The translations under genes were made by a program, and so were the position numbers. From the NCBI RefSeq assembly GCF_022012305.1, contig NZ_JAKLTM010000001.1:372001-436000 (forward strand): DNA of 64,000 nt, in the 5' to 3' direction. Below are positions 54,343 through 62,980 of the stretch, piece after piece; within the stretch, counting starts at the first letter, position 1; every line of letters begins with the position of its first letter. Origin of the DNA: Ramlibacter paludis (GTDB taxonomy: Bacteria; Pseudomonadota; Gammaproteobacteria; Burkholderiales; Burkholderiaceae_C). Under the pieces are notes generated by a model, which ran no database searches, had not been told where the DNA came from, and saw nothing but the letters and a program-made list of their open reading frames with translations.

Positions 54343-55245
54343 TCACCAGGCCGGGATCGCTTCTTCCTTGAGCGCGCCGCGCAGCTCGGGGTAGTTGGGC
54401 ACCACGGTCTTCACCGTTTCCCAGAAGCGCGGGCTGTGGTCCATCACGCGCAGGTGGCTCAGCTCGTGGGCCACCACGTAGTCGATCACGGGCAGGCGGA
54501 AGTGCACCAGCCGCCAGTTCAGGCGGATGGAGCCGTCGCTGTGCGCCGTGCCCCAGAGCGTCCCGGCGCTGCTCAGGGTGAGCTTGCGCCATTGCACGCC
54601 CAGCTGCGGCGCGTAGTGGTGCAGGCGCTCGGTGAAGAGCTTCTTGGCCTGGCGCATCAGCCAGGCCTGCACGGCGTCGCGGATCTGGGCGGGCTGCGCG
54701 TTCTGCGCGAGGCCGATGTGCAGCGTCATGCGCGCCACGCCGGGCAGCGTCTCGGTGTCGGTGTGCAGCACGCCGCCGGTTTCGCGGAAGTCGTGGCGCG
54801 GGTCCAGCACCACGATCACGGTCTCGCCCAGGTAGGGAAAAGTGGCGCCGTCCTTCCACTCGATGCGGGCGGCCTCGAGGCGCTCGTTGCGTTCGCGCGC
54901 CGCCTCGAGCTTGTTGACGATCCACTTGGACTTGGAGCGAACGGCCTGGTCGACCTCGCCCAGCGGCACCCAGCGCGGCGCGCTGACCACCAGGCCCTCG
55001 GGGCCGACGGAGAAGCCGATGTTCTTGCGCTTGCCGCGGCGGAATTCGTAAGCCACCAGCACGTCGCCCAGCAGGGCTTCGCGGTTGGCATCGGGATGGC
55101 GGAAGGCCTGCGGGGAGCAGACCTTGTCCAGCGGCTCCGCCGGAGCGGCGGGCACCAGGGACAGCACGGGCGCCGGAGCAGGCGCGGGAGGCAGTGGTTT
55201 CGGCTCGTCGAACAGGTCGAGGAGGAACTGAAACGGAGACTGCAT
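54343..55245 (-). CDS. YgjP/DUF45-family zinc metallopeptidase
   Basis: 300 residues. The catalytic motif HELSH lies in VVAHELSHLRVMDHSPRFW (HExxH plus a downstream His), near residue 264. A Pro-rich linker (residues about 15-40) follows the start MQSPFQFLLDLF. The family is SprT-like; YgjP is a UTP pyrophosphatase/metallopeptidase of uncertain role. Last gene before the operator region. Confidence 0.87.
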   Translation of the reverse strand: MQSPFQFLLDLFDEPKPLPPAPAPAPVLSLVPAAPAEPLDKVCSPQAFRHPDANREALLGDVLVAYEFRRGKRKNIGFSVGPEGLVVSAPRWVPLGEVDQAVRSKSKWIVNKLEAARERNERLEAARIEWKDGATFPYLGETVIVVLDPRHDFRETGGVLHTDTETLPGVARMTLHIGLAQNAQPAQIRDAVQAWLMRQAKKLFTERLHHYAPQLGVQWRKLTLSSAGTLWGTAHSDGSIRLNWRLVHFRLPVIDYVVAHELSHLRVMDHSPRFWETVKTVVPNYPELRGALKEEAIPAW

Positions 55246-55256
55246 GGGCCGCGATT

Positions 55257-55997
55257 TTAGTCCCGGCCGTACGCCTCCGGATCGAGGCGGCGCATTTCCC
55301 CTTCGATCCATGCCTCCACTTCGCGCATCAATTCATCGGCGCTGCGGCCTTCGCTGGGAATCGGCTTGCCGATGGAGACGTCGACGATGCCGGGCCGCTT
55401 GATGAAGGCCTTGCGCGGCCAGACCTTGGCGGAGGTCACGGCGATCGGGATCACCGGCGCGCCGGTGGCGATCGCCAGGCGCGTGCCGCCGGACTTGTAG
55501 GTGCCGGCTTGCCCGCGCGGGATGCGCGTGCCCTCGGGGAACATGATGACCCAGATGCCTTGCGCCAGCAGCCGCTTGCCCTGCTCCACCACCTTGTTGA
55601 AAGCCTGGGCGCGCTGGCTGCGATCGATGTGGATCATGTCCATGCGACCCATCGCCCAGCCGAAGAAGGGGATGTAGATCAGTTCGCGCTTGAAGACGTA
55701 GGCCAGCGGATGCGGCATCAGCGAGGGCATCAGGAAGGTTTCCAGCGTCGACTGGTGCTTCACCAGCAGGATGCCGGGGCTGGTCTTGCCTTGCGGCAGG
55801 TTTTCCATGCCGCTCACGCGGTACTGGACGCCGCACAGGATGCGCAGGCCCTCGGTCTGCCAGCGCAGCCAGCGCGCCGCCTTCCACCACATCTGCTCGC
55901 CGTTCGACCAGATCGACGACACCACCATCCAGATCCCCCACGGGATGACGGTCACGAGCATCCAGAGCGCGTGCAGCAGGGAGCGGAGTAAAGCCAT
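55257..55997 (-). CDS. plsC: 1-acyl-sn-glycerol-3-phosphate acyltransferase (PlsC-like)
   Basis: 246 residues. N-terminal membrane segment (about 3-30), catalytic HX4-acid motif as KHQSTLETFL (Glu in place of the usual Asp), FPEGTRI and KSGGTRLA...VIPIAVTS motifs. Acylates lysophosphatidic acid for phospholipid synthesis. Follows gmhB with 15 bases between them. Confidence 0.9.
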   Translation of the reverse strand: MALLRSLLHALWMLVTVIPWGIWMVVSSIWSNGEQMWWKAARWLRWQTEGLRILCGVQYRVSGMENLPQGKTSPGILLVKHQSTLETFLMPSLMPHPLAYVFKRELIYIPFFGWAMGRMDMIHIDRSQRAQAFNKVVEQGKRLLAQGIWVIMFPEGTRIPRGQAGTYKSGGTRLAIATGAPVIPIAVTSAKVWPRKAFIKRPGIVDVSIGKPIPSEGRSADELMREVEAWIEGEMRRLDPEAYGRD

Positions 55998-56012
55998 AGG
56001 GCGCGAAGTATC

Positions 56013-56582
56013 TCAGGTGGGCCGCGGCGCCGGGGCGCGCGCGATCAGCCAGTCGGCGAAGGCGGCCAGGTCCTGGTGCACCACCGTGTCGGCGGGATAG
56101 GTGCCGGGCGGCAGCGGCTTGCCGCGCAAGGCCTCGGCCTTGCCGGTCAGCACCAGGTGCGGCTGGCAGCCCACGGCCGCACCGGCCTGGAGGTCGCGCG
56201 GCGTGTCGCCGACGGCCGGCACCGTCTTCAGGTCGACGCCGAAGCGCTCGCCGATCTGCTCGAACAGGCCGGGCAGCGGCTTGCGGCAGGCGCAGCCTTC
56301 GTCCGGGCTGTGCGGGCAATAGAACACGGCATCGATGCGGCCGCCGAGCGTGCCCAGCGACTTGTGCATCTTGGCGTGGATGGCGTTGAGCGAGGCGACG
56401 TCGAAGAGGCCGCGGCCGAGGCCCGACTGGTTGGAGGCCACCGCCACGTGCCAGCCGGCGTGGTTCAGGCGCGCGATGGCTTCCAGCGCGCCGGGCAGCG
56501 GCATCCACTCGTCCGGCGTCTTGATGAATTCGTCGCTGTCGACGTTGATGGTGCCGTCGCGGTCGAGGATGACGAGCTTCAT
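56013..56582 (-). CDS. gmhB: D-glycero-beta-D-manno-heptose 1,7-bisphosphate 7-phosphatase
   Basis: 189 residues of the HAD-III histidinol-phosphate phosphatase group. Nucleophile Asp in LVILDRDGTINVDS; the zinc-binding Cys cluster FYCPHSPDEGCACRKPLPG is diagnostic of GmhB. Supplies heptose for LPS inner core. ATG 56582 (MKLVIL) is preferred; a GTG at 56591 would add three residues. It starts 11 bases after glyS. Confidence 0.92.
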   Translation of the reverse strand: MKLVILDRDGTINVDSDEFIKTPDEWMPLPGALEAIARLNHAGWHVAVASNQSGLGRGLFDVASLNAIHAKMHKSLGTLGGRIDAVFYCPHSPDEGCACRKPLPGLFEQIGERFGVDLKTVPAVGDTPRDLQAGAAVGCQPHLVLTGKAEALRGKPLPPGTYPADTVVHQDLAAFADWLIARAPAPRPT

Positions 56583-56593
56583 CGTGTGCACCT

Positions 56594-58699
56594 TTACTGC
56601 GCCAGGCGAGACAAATCGGCCACGCGGTTCATCGCCTGGTGCAGCGTGGCGAGCAGGCCCAGCCGGTTCAGGCGCAAGTCGGCTTCCTCGGCGTTGACCA
56701 TCACGTCGTCGAAGAAGGCATCGACCGGCCCCCGCAGCGCGGCCAGCGCCTGGAGCGAGCCGGTGTAGTCGCCGGCGTCGAAGCGGGTACCTGCTTGCGG
56801 CGCGATCTTCTGCGTCGCCTCGTACAGCGCCTTCTCCGCTTCTTCCTTCAGCAACTGCGGATTGACGTGCGCATCGGCCTGTTCGGCCTTCTTCAGGATG
56901 TTGGAGATGCGCTTGTTGGCCGCAGCCAGGGCCGGCGCTTCCGGCAGCGCCGCGAAGGCGCGCACCGCGGCCAGGCGCTTGGCGACGTCGCCCAGGCGCT
57001 GCGGCTTGAGCGCCAGCACGGCGTCGACTTCCTGCGCGCTGTAGCCCTGCTCGCGCAAGGAGCCGGCCAGGCGGTCGTAGATGAAGTCGGTGAGCTGCTC
57101 CGCGGTGCCGGGCTGGGCTTGCGGGAACAGGCCCAGCGCTTCCACGACCAGGTCGCCCAGGTTCAGCGGCAGGTCCCTCTCCATCAGCATGCGCACGATG
57201 CCCAGGGCATGGCGGCGCAGCGCGAACGGGTCCTTGTCGCCGGTGGGCAACTGACCGATGGCGAACAGGCCCGCCAGCGTCTCCAGCTTGTCGGCGAGGG
57301 CCACCACGACACCGACGTCATTGCGCGGCAGCGCGTCGCCGGCGAAGCGCGGGCGGTAGTGGTCCTCGATGGCGGAGGCGACGTCGTCGCCCAGCTGGTC
57401 GTGGCGCGCGTAGTAGCCGCCCATGATGCCTTGCAGCTCGGGGAACTCGCCCACCATGTCGGTGAGCAGGTCTGCCTTGGCCAGGCGGGCGGCCGTGTCG
57501 GCCTGATGCGCCAGGTGGTCGCTGCCCAGTTGCGCACCGATCACCTTGGCGATCGCGCGCACGCGCTCGATGCGCTCGCCCTGCGTGCCCAGCTTGTTGT
57601 GGTAGACCACCTTGGCCAGGCCGGCGACGCGCGACTCCAGCGTCTTCTTGCGGTCCTGGTCGAAGAAGAACTTGGCGTCGGCGAGACGCGGGCGCACCAC
57701 GCGTTCGTTGCCGCCGGTGACCGCGCTCGCGTCCTGCGGCCGGATGTTGCTGACTAACAGGAACTTGTTGGTGAGCTTGCCCTGGGCGTCCAGCAACGGA
57801 AAGTACTTCTGGTTCGCCTTCATCGTGAGGATCAGGCATTCCTGCGGCACCGCGAGGAATTCCTTTTCGAACTCGCAGACGAGGACATTCGGGCGTTCGA
57901 CCAGCGCGGTTACTTCGTCGAGCAGCGCTTCGTCTTCGATGGGCCTGGCGCCGCCGCCGACCTTTGCCGCCGCTGCCTCGAGCTGGCGCACGATTTCGGC
58001 GCGCCGGGCCTCGAAGCCGGCGATCACAGCGCCGTCCTTTTCCAGCGTCGCGGCATAGCTGTCCGCATCGTCCAGGCTGACCGTGGCCTTGGCGGCTTCG
58101 AAGCGATGGCCCTGCGTGCTGCGGCCGGACTGCAGTCCCAGCGCATGGACGGGAACGACCTCGCTGCCGTGCAGTGCCACCAGGCCATGCGCGGGGCGCA
58201 CGAACTTCACGTCGCTCCAGCCGTCCTGCAGCTGGTAGGTCATGATCTTCGGGATCGGCAGCTTGGCGAGGCTTTCATGCAGCGCCTTCTGCAGGCCCTC
58301 CGCCAGCTTCGCGCCCTTGACCGTGCTGTCGTAGAAGAGCGCTTCGGCCTTGCCGTCCATCGCGCGCTTCAGGCCGGGAACCGCCGACGCGTCGGCGCCC
58401 AGCGCCTGCAGCTTCTTCAGCAGCGCGGGCGACGCATTGCCGCTCGCATCGAGGCCCACGCTCACCGGCATCAGCTTCTGCGACACCGCCTTGTCCGCGC
58501 CCTGCGCGGCGACGTTGGTGATGTGCGCGGCCAGCCGGCGCGGCGAAGCAAAGGCGGTGAGCTTCGAATCGGCAGTTGCGAGCCCTTGCGCCTTCAGTTG
58601 CTCGAGCAGCACGCCGGAGAAGGACTCGCCCAGCTTCTTCAGCGCCTTGGGCGGCAGTTCCTCGACAAAGAGTTCGACCAGGAGGTTCTTGTTCGCCAT
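56594..58699 (-). CDS. glyS: Glycyl-tRNA synthetase beta subunit
   Basis: 701 residues, matching GlyS. NLLVELFVEELPPKALKKLGES opens it, LTMKANQKYFPLLD and GGYYARHDQLGDDVASAIEDHY are conserved blocks, and the C-terminus carries the anticodon-binding domain. Works with GlyQ as an alpha2beta2 enzyme. glyQ ends 3 bases upstream. Confidence 0.97.
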   Translation of the reverse strand: MANKNLLVELFVEELPPKALKKLGESFSGVLLEQLKAQGLATADSKLTAFASPRRLAAHITNVAAQGADKAVSQKLMPVSVGLDASGNASPALLKKLQALGADASAVPGLKRAMDGKAEALFYDSTVKGAKLAEGLQKALHESLAKLPIPKIMTYQLQDGWSDVKFVRPAHGLVALHGSEVVPVHALGLQSGRSTQGHRFEAAKATVSLDDADSYAATLEKDGAVIAGFEARRAEIVRQLEAAAAKVGGGARPIEDEALLDEVTALVERPNVLVCEFEKEFLAVPQECLILTMKANQKYFPLLDAQGKLTNKFLLVSNIRPQDASAVTGGNERVVRPRLADAKFFFDQDRKKTLESRVAGLAKVVYHNKLGTQGERIERVRAIAKVIGAQLGSDHLAHQADTAARLAKADLLTDMVGEFPELQGIMGGYYARHDQLGDDVASAIEDHYRPRFAGDALPRNDVGVVVALADKLETLAGLFAIGQLPTGDKDPFALRRHALGIVRMLMERDLPLNLGDLVVEALGLFPQAQPGTAEQLTDFIYDRLAGSLREQGYSAQEVDAVLALKPQRLGDVAKRLAAVRAFAALPEAPALAAANKRISNILKKAEQADAHVNPQLLKEEAEKALYEATQKIAPQAGTRFDAGDYTGSLQALAALRGPVDAFFDDVMVNAEEADLRLNRLGLLATLHQAMNRVADLSRLAQ

Positions 58700-58702
58700 C
58701 GC

Positions 58703-59608
58703 TCAGGCCGCCTTCTTCTGCATGTCGGCCACCCATTCGCGCGGCGCCATGGGGAAGCCCAGCCGCTCGCGGCTTTCGTAGTAACTCTGGGCGACGCTGC
58801 GCGCCAGGTTGCGGATGCGGCCGATGTAGGCCGCGCGTTCGGTCACGCTGATCGCGCCGCGCGCGTCCAGCAGGTTGAAGCTGTGCGCCGCCTTCAGCAC
58901 CTGTTCGTAGGCCGGCAGCGCCAGTTGCTGCTCCATCAGGTGCTTCGCCATCTTCTCGTGCGCGCCGAAGGCGGTGAACAGGAAGTCGGCGTCGCTGTGC
59001 TCGAAGTTGTAAGTCGACTGCTCCACCTCGTTCTGGTGGTAGACGTCGCCGTAGCTCAGGCCCTCGGTCCACTTCAGGTCGTAGACGTTGTCCACGCCCT
59101 GCAGGTACATCGCCAGGCGCTCGAGGCCGTAGGTGATCTCGCCGGTGATCGGCTTGCAGTCGATGCCGCCCACCTGCTGGAAGTAGGTGAACTGCGTGAC
59201 TTCCATGCCATTGAGCCAGACTTCCCAGCCCAGGCCCCAGGCGCCCAGCGTCGGGTTCTCCCAGTCGTCCTCGACGAAGCGGATGTCGTTCTTCTTCAGG
59301 TCGAAGCCCAGGGCCGCCAGCGAACCGAGGTACAGCTCGAGGATGTTGGCCGGCGCGGGCTTGAGCACCACCTGGTACTGGTAGTAGTGCTGCAGGCGGT
59401 TCGGGTTCTGGCCGTAGCGGCCGTCCTTGGGCCGGCGGCTGGGCTGCACGTAGGCGGCCTTCCAGGGTTCGGGACCGATGGCGCGCAGGAAGGTGGCCGT
59501 GTGCGAAGTGCCGGCGCCGACTTCCATGTCGTAGGGCTGCAGCAGGGCGCAGCCCTGTGCGTCCCAGTACGACTGCAGCTTCAGGATGATTTGCTGGAAT
59601 GTGAGCAT
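58703..59608 (-). CDS. glyQ: Glycyl-tRNA synthetase alpha subunit
   Basis: 301 residues. [26 protein letters not shown] at the start, motif 2-like [21 protein letters not shown], and [20 protein letters not shown] (motif 3). Catalytic subunit of the class II synthetase. ATG 59608 (MLTFQQ) chosen on family alignment; the longer frame from 59830 overlaps lnt. Confidence 0.97.
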   Translation of the reverse strand: MLTFQQIILKLQSYWDAQGCALLQPYDMEVGAGTSHTATFLRAIGPEPWKAAYVQPSRRPKDGRYGQNPNRLQHYYQYQVVLKPAPANILELYLGSLAALGFDLKKNDIRFVEDDWENPTLGAWGLGWEVWLNGMEVTQFTYFQQVGGIDCKPITGEITYGLERLAMYLQGVDNVYDLKWTEGLSYGDVYHQNEVEQSTYNFEHSDADFLFTAFGAHEKMAKHLMEQQLALPAYEQVLKAAHSFNLLDARGAISVTERAAYIGRIRNLARSVAQSYYESRERLGFPMAPREWVADMQKKAA

Positions 59609-59672
59609 GGGGCTGCGGGACCGGCCGCGGCCGCTCCCGGAATCAGGCGCGGGCCGGCGGCCCGCGGAACCG

Positions 59673-61226
59673 TCAATTGTAGGGGGCGGCCCCGCGGCGG
59701 CGCAGGGCCCAGGCGGCAACCGCCGCGGCCGCCGCCAGTGCCCACCAGGGCCAGAGTCCCAGGCGCGCGATCCACCAGGCATACGGGGTGATGATCCGGC
59801 CGCCTTGCACGTCGCCCAGCAGGACGCCACGGGTGTAGCGCGGCAAGGCTCGTGTCACTACGCCGCGCCGGTCGATGATCACCGTCGCGCCCGTGTTGGT
59901 CGCACGCAGCATGGGCCGCGCGAACTCCAGCGCGCGCATGCGGCTGATCTGCAGGTGCTGGTCGATGGCGATGGAATTGCCGAACCAGCCGATGTTGCTG
60001 ACGTTGACGAAGACCGTGGGCGCGCGCGCAGGGTCGATGAAGCGGGCGCCCAGTTCCTCGCCGAACAGATCCTCGTAGCAGATGTTGGGGGCCCAGCGCT
60101 CGCCCTGCCACTCCAGGGAAGGCTGCCCCACGTCGCCGCGGTTGAAGTCGCCCAGCGGGATGTTCATCAGCCGCGTGAACCACTTGAAGAAGGGCGGGAT
60201 GAATTCGCCGAAAGGCACCAGGTGGTGCTTGTCGTAGCGGTAGCTGGCGCCGTCCGGCTGGATGGCGATGACCGAGTTGGTGTAGCCCTGCTCGTAGCTG
60301 CCCAGCGGAATGCCGACGAGCGCCGCGCGGCCGCCCGGCTTGAAGCTGTTGCGCAGCGCGTCCAGGTAGCCTTCGGGCAGTTGCTGCGGCAGCAGCGGCA
60401 AGGCGGTTTCGGGCGCGACCACCAGCGCGGCGTTCGTCTTCGCCAGTTCCTCGCCGTACCAGCCGAGCGCCAGCGGGATGCCGCTGCCGCCCTCGAACTT
60501 CTCGTCCTGCGGGATGTTCCCCTGCAGCAGCGCCACCCGCACCGGGCGCGTGATCGGCTGCTCCATGGGCGCGAGGCGCTGTGCGGCGGTGCAGGCCGCC
60601 AGCAGCCCCGCGCCGGCCGCCACGACCAGCCAGTAGCGGCGCCTGCCGCGCATGACCGGATCGAGCAACAAGGCCAGCAGCCAGGCCAGCCCTGCGGCCA
60701 CTGCGGTGATGCCATGCACGCCGATCCAGGGCGCCAGCAGCGCCAGCGGTCCATCGGTGTGGGCATAGCCGCCCTCGCCCCAGGGAAAGCCGGTGAACCA
60801 GGTGACCCGGGCGAGCTCCGCCGCCAGCCACAGCAGCGCGAACAGCAGGCCGGTGGGCAGCGTGTTGCGCGGCGCCAGCCAGCCCAGCCCGGCGCAGGCA
60901 GCGGCGTAATAGCAAGCGAGGAAGGCCGCCAGCGCCAGGACCGCCACCACGGCCAGGGGCGCCGGCAGGCCGCCGTAGACGTGCATGGAAATGAACAGCC
61001 ACCAGAAGGTCGCGGCCAGCCAGGCCAGGGCATAGATCCAGCCCATGAGCGCGGCGCGCAGCGGCGTGACCTGCCTTTGCAGGAGTGCGCACAGCGCGGC
61101 GAGCGAGAGCAGTTGCAGCCACCACTGCGGCTGCCCGTCCCAGGGCGAGGCCATCGCGCAAGCCTGCAGCACGCCGGCCAGCGCGGCCAGCAGCACGGAA
61201 GCGAACAGCGCGATCCGCGGGCTCAA
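59673..61226 (-). CDS. lnt: Apolipoprotein N-acyltransferase Lnt
   Basis: 517 residues. Six to seven N-terminal helices, then a nitrilase-like periplasmic domain (about 220-480) with the triad Glu in [11 protein letters not shown], Lys in [13 protein letters not shown] and Cys in [12 protein letters not shown]. Adds the third acyl chain to lipoproteins in the inner membrane. The start overlaps the corC stop, the classical corC-lnt order. Confidence 0.95.
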   Translation of the reverse strand: MSPRIALFASVLLAALAGVLQACAMASPWDGQPQWWLQLLSLAALCALLQRQVTPLRAALMGWIYALAWLAATFWWLFISMHVYGGLPAPLAVVAVLALAAFLACYYAAACAGLGWLAPRNTLPTGLLFALLWLAAELARVTWFTGFPWGEGGYAHTDGPLALLAPWIGVHGITAVAAGLAWLLALLLDPVMRGRRRYWLVVAAGAGLLAACTAAQRLAPMEQPITRPVRVALLQGNIPQDEKFEGGSGIPLALGWYGEELAKTNAALVVAPETALPLLPQQLPEGYLDALRNSFKPGGRAALVGIPLGSYEQGYTNSVIAIQPDGASYRYDKHHLVPFGEFIPPFFKWFTRLMNIPLGDFNRGDVGQPSLEWQGERWAPNICYEDLFGEELGARFIDPARAPTVFVNVSNIGWFGNSIAIDQHLQISRMRALEFARPMLRATNTGATVIIDRRGVVTRALPRYTRGVLLGDVQGGRIITPYAWWIARLGLWPWWALAAAAAVAAWALRRRGAAPYN

Positions 61227-62104
61227 GCGTTGCGGCCGGCGGCGTCGACCGGCGTCACCTTGAACCAGCGCACCGCGCCGCCCTTGGTGTGCAGCACCAC
61301 GAAGTTGAGCCCGCCCAGCACCGTCGACTCGCCGCGCTTGGGCACGTGGCCCATCTCGTGCGCGATCAGCCCGCCGATGGTGTCGAAGTCCTGGTCGGCC
61401 TCCTTGCCTTCGAGCCGGACGCTGAAGGCTTCGTTGACGCGCTCGATGGAGGTGTCGCCGCTGACGCGATAGGTCTGGTCGGCCAGGCCGAAGATGTCGC
61501 CCTCGTCCTCGGCGATGTCGAACTCGTCCTCGATCTCGCCGACGATCTGCTCCAGCACGTCCTCGATGGTGATCAGGCCCGCCACGCGGCCGAATTCGTC
61601 GATGACGATCGCCAGGTGGTTGCGATTGCCCCGGAAATCGCGCAGCAGGTCGTTCAGCCCCTTGCTTTCCGGCACGAAGGTGGCCGGCCGCAGCAACTGG
61701 CGCGGATTGAACGTCGGCGCGCGCTGCAGCTTCAGCAGGTCCTTGGCCAGCAGGATGCCGATGATGTTGTCCCGGTCGCCTTCATAGACGGGGAAGCGCG
61801 AGTGCGCGGTGTCGATCACGACGTTGAGGATTTCCTCGTACGGGGCGTCGACGTTCACGCAGTCCATGCGCGGGGCCGCGACCATCACGTCGCCGGCGGT
61901 GAGCCCGGCCATGCGGATCACGCCTTCCAGCATGACGCGCGACTCCGGGCCGATGATGTCGTTGTCCTCGGCGTCGGCCAGCGTTTCGATCAGCTCCTCG
62001 GTGGAGTCCGGACCTGGGTGGATGAATTCGGCAACCTTCTGCAGGAAGGTGCGTTTGTCCGTTTTGTCGGATGCGGTGGCGCGCGCAGGGTGTGGTTCTG
62101 ACAC
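61223..62104 (-). CDS. corC: CorC/YbeX-type protein with paired CBS domains
   Basis: 293 residues with two CBS domains (about 70-200: MVAAPRMDCVNVDAPYEEIL, DNIIGILLAKDLLKL) and a CorC/HlyC C-terminal domain (about 215-290; FDTIGGLIAHEMGHVPKRGES). Linked to Mg/Co homeostasis and, in E. coli, to ribosome function (YbeX). The start is GTG 62104 (SEPHPARATASDKTDKR); a longer start at 62131 exists but is less natural. Overlaps lnt. Confidence 0.9.
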   Translation of the reverse strand: MSEPHPARATASDKTDKRTFLQKVAEFIHPGPDSTEELIETLADAEDNDIIGPESRVMLEGVIRMAGLTAGDVMVAAPRMDCVNVDAPYEEILNVVIDTAHSRFPVYEGDRDNIIGILLAKDLLKLQRAPTFNPRQLLRPATFVPESKGLNDLLRDFRGNRNHLAIVIDEFGRVAGLITIEDVLEQIVGEIEDEFDIAEDEGDIFGLADQTYRVSGDTSIERVNEAFSVRLEGKEADQDFDTIGGLIAHEMGHVPKRGESTVLGGLNFVVLHTKGGAVRWFKVTPVDAAGRNA

Positions 62105-62180
62105 AGCCGTGAGGCGGAGTGGAGGGACCAATAGGATAGCGGATTGGCCGCGCGCGGGGGCTGCCCGGCGGTGCGGCCGT

Positions 62181-62837
62181 TCAGCGGCCGGACTTGCCGC
62201 GCGTGCTGCTGGCGCCGGAACGGATCTCCTGGACGGTGGCCAGCAGGTCCAGGAAATTGCGCGCCTGCTTCTTCAGGCGATAGTCGGTCTGGGCGATCTG
62301 CTCTTCCAGGAACTCGCTCACGCGGCCTTCGAGCGTGGCGGGCGGCAGGCGCAGGTACGCTTCCGTTTCACTGCCCGCGCGCTCGAGCGTCGCCCCCGCA
62401 TTGCGGGCGATCTTGATCATGGCGACGTTCTCGGAGAGCGCGTGGATGAACATCAGCTCCACGCCCTCGTTGCGCGCGTGCATGACGGCCCGATCGAACA
62501 GCCGGGCGCCGTAGCCGCGACCACGCGCCTTCTTCAGCACGGACACGCCGAATTCCGCGCCCGGCGTGGCACCCGGCTCCGGAATGAAGGCGAGGTGCGC
62601 CATGGCAATCAGTTCGAGCCGGCGGTTGAAGATGCCGAAAACCTCGTCGCGTTCGAAGTCGAGTTGTTCCACGTAGCGCTGGACGTGCTCGTCGGTGGCG
62701 GCGTAGCCGAAGCGCAGGTAGCGATCCTGGGCGTCCAGGGCCAGCAGGTGCTTGAGGATGCGTTCGCGCTGGCCGGCGCCCAGCGAGCGGATCGGCACGA
62801 TCCCCGCGGGCTTGAAGAGGGCAGGCGTCTCGGACAT
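62181..62837 (-). CDS. GNAT-family N-acetyltransferase
   Basis: 218 residues with one GNAT fold. The acetyl-CoA loop is KKARGRGYGARLFDRAV (R/Q-x-x-G-x-G/A type) near residue 120, followed by VELMFIHALSENVAMIKIARNAGATLE. Substrate not predictable. Stands alone, upstream of corC. Confidence 0.88.
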   Translation of the reverse strand: MSETPALFKPAGIVPIRSLGAGQRERILKHLLALDAQDRYLRFGYAATDEHVQRYVEQLDFERDEVFGIFNRRLELIAMAHLAFIPEPGATPGAEFGVSVLKKARGRGYGARLFDRAVMHARNEGVELMFIHALSENVAMIKIARNAGATLERAGSETEAYLRLPPATLEGRVSEFLEEQIAQTDYRLKKQARNFLDLLATVQEIRSGASSTRGKSGR

Positions 62838-62890
62838 GGCTCTAATCTAAGGGTTTCCCCGAGCCCTCCAAGGGTTTGGAGGCCGAGAAC

Positions 62891-62902
62891 GGTAGTACTA
62901 CC
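62891..62902. promoter_or_regulatory. 12-bp palindrome upstream of the cyclase gene
   Basis: GGTAGTACTACC is a perfect palindrome, followed by TAATCGGCAGGACGGG. It sits between divergent GNAT and cyclase genes, 79 bases before the cyclase ATG, and could be an operator for a regulator not encoded here. Confidence 0.35.
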
Positions 62903-62980
62903 TAATCGGCAGGACGGGCAATTGTCGCAAGCTGTTTCAAAATAGCCGCCTTCGGCACCGCTGCCAGCCAACTGCAAGAA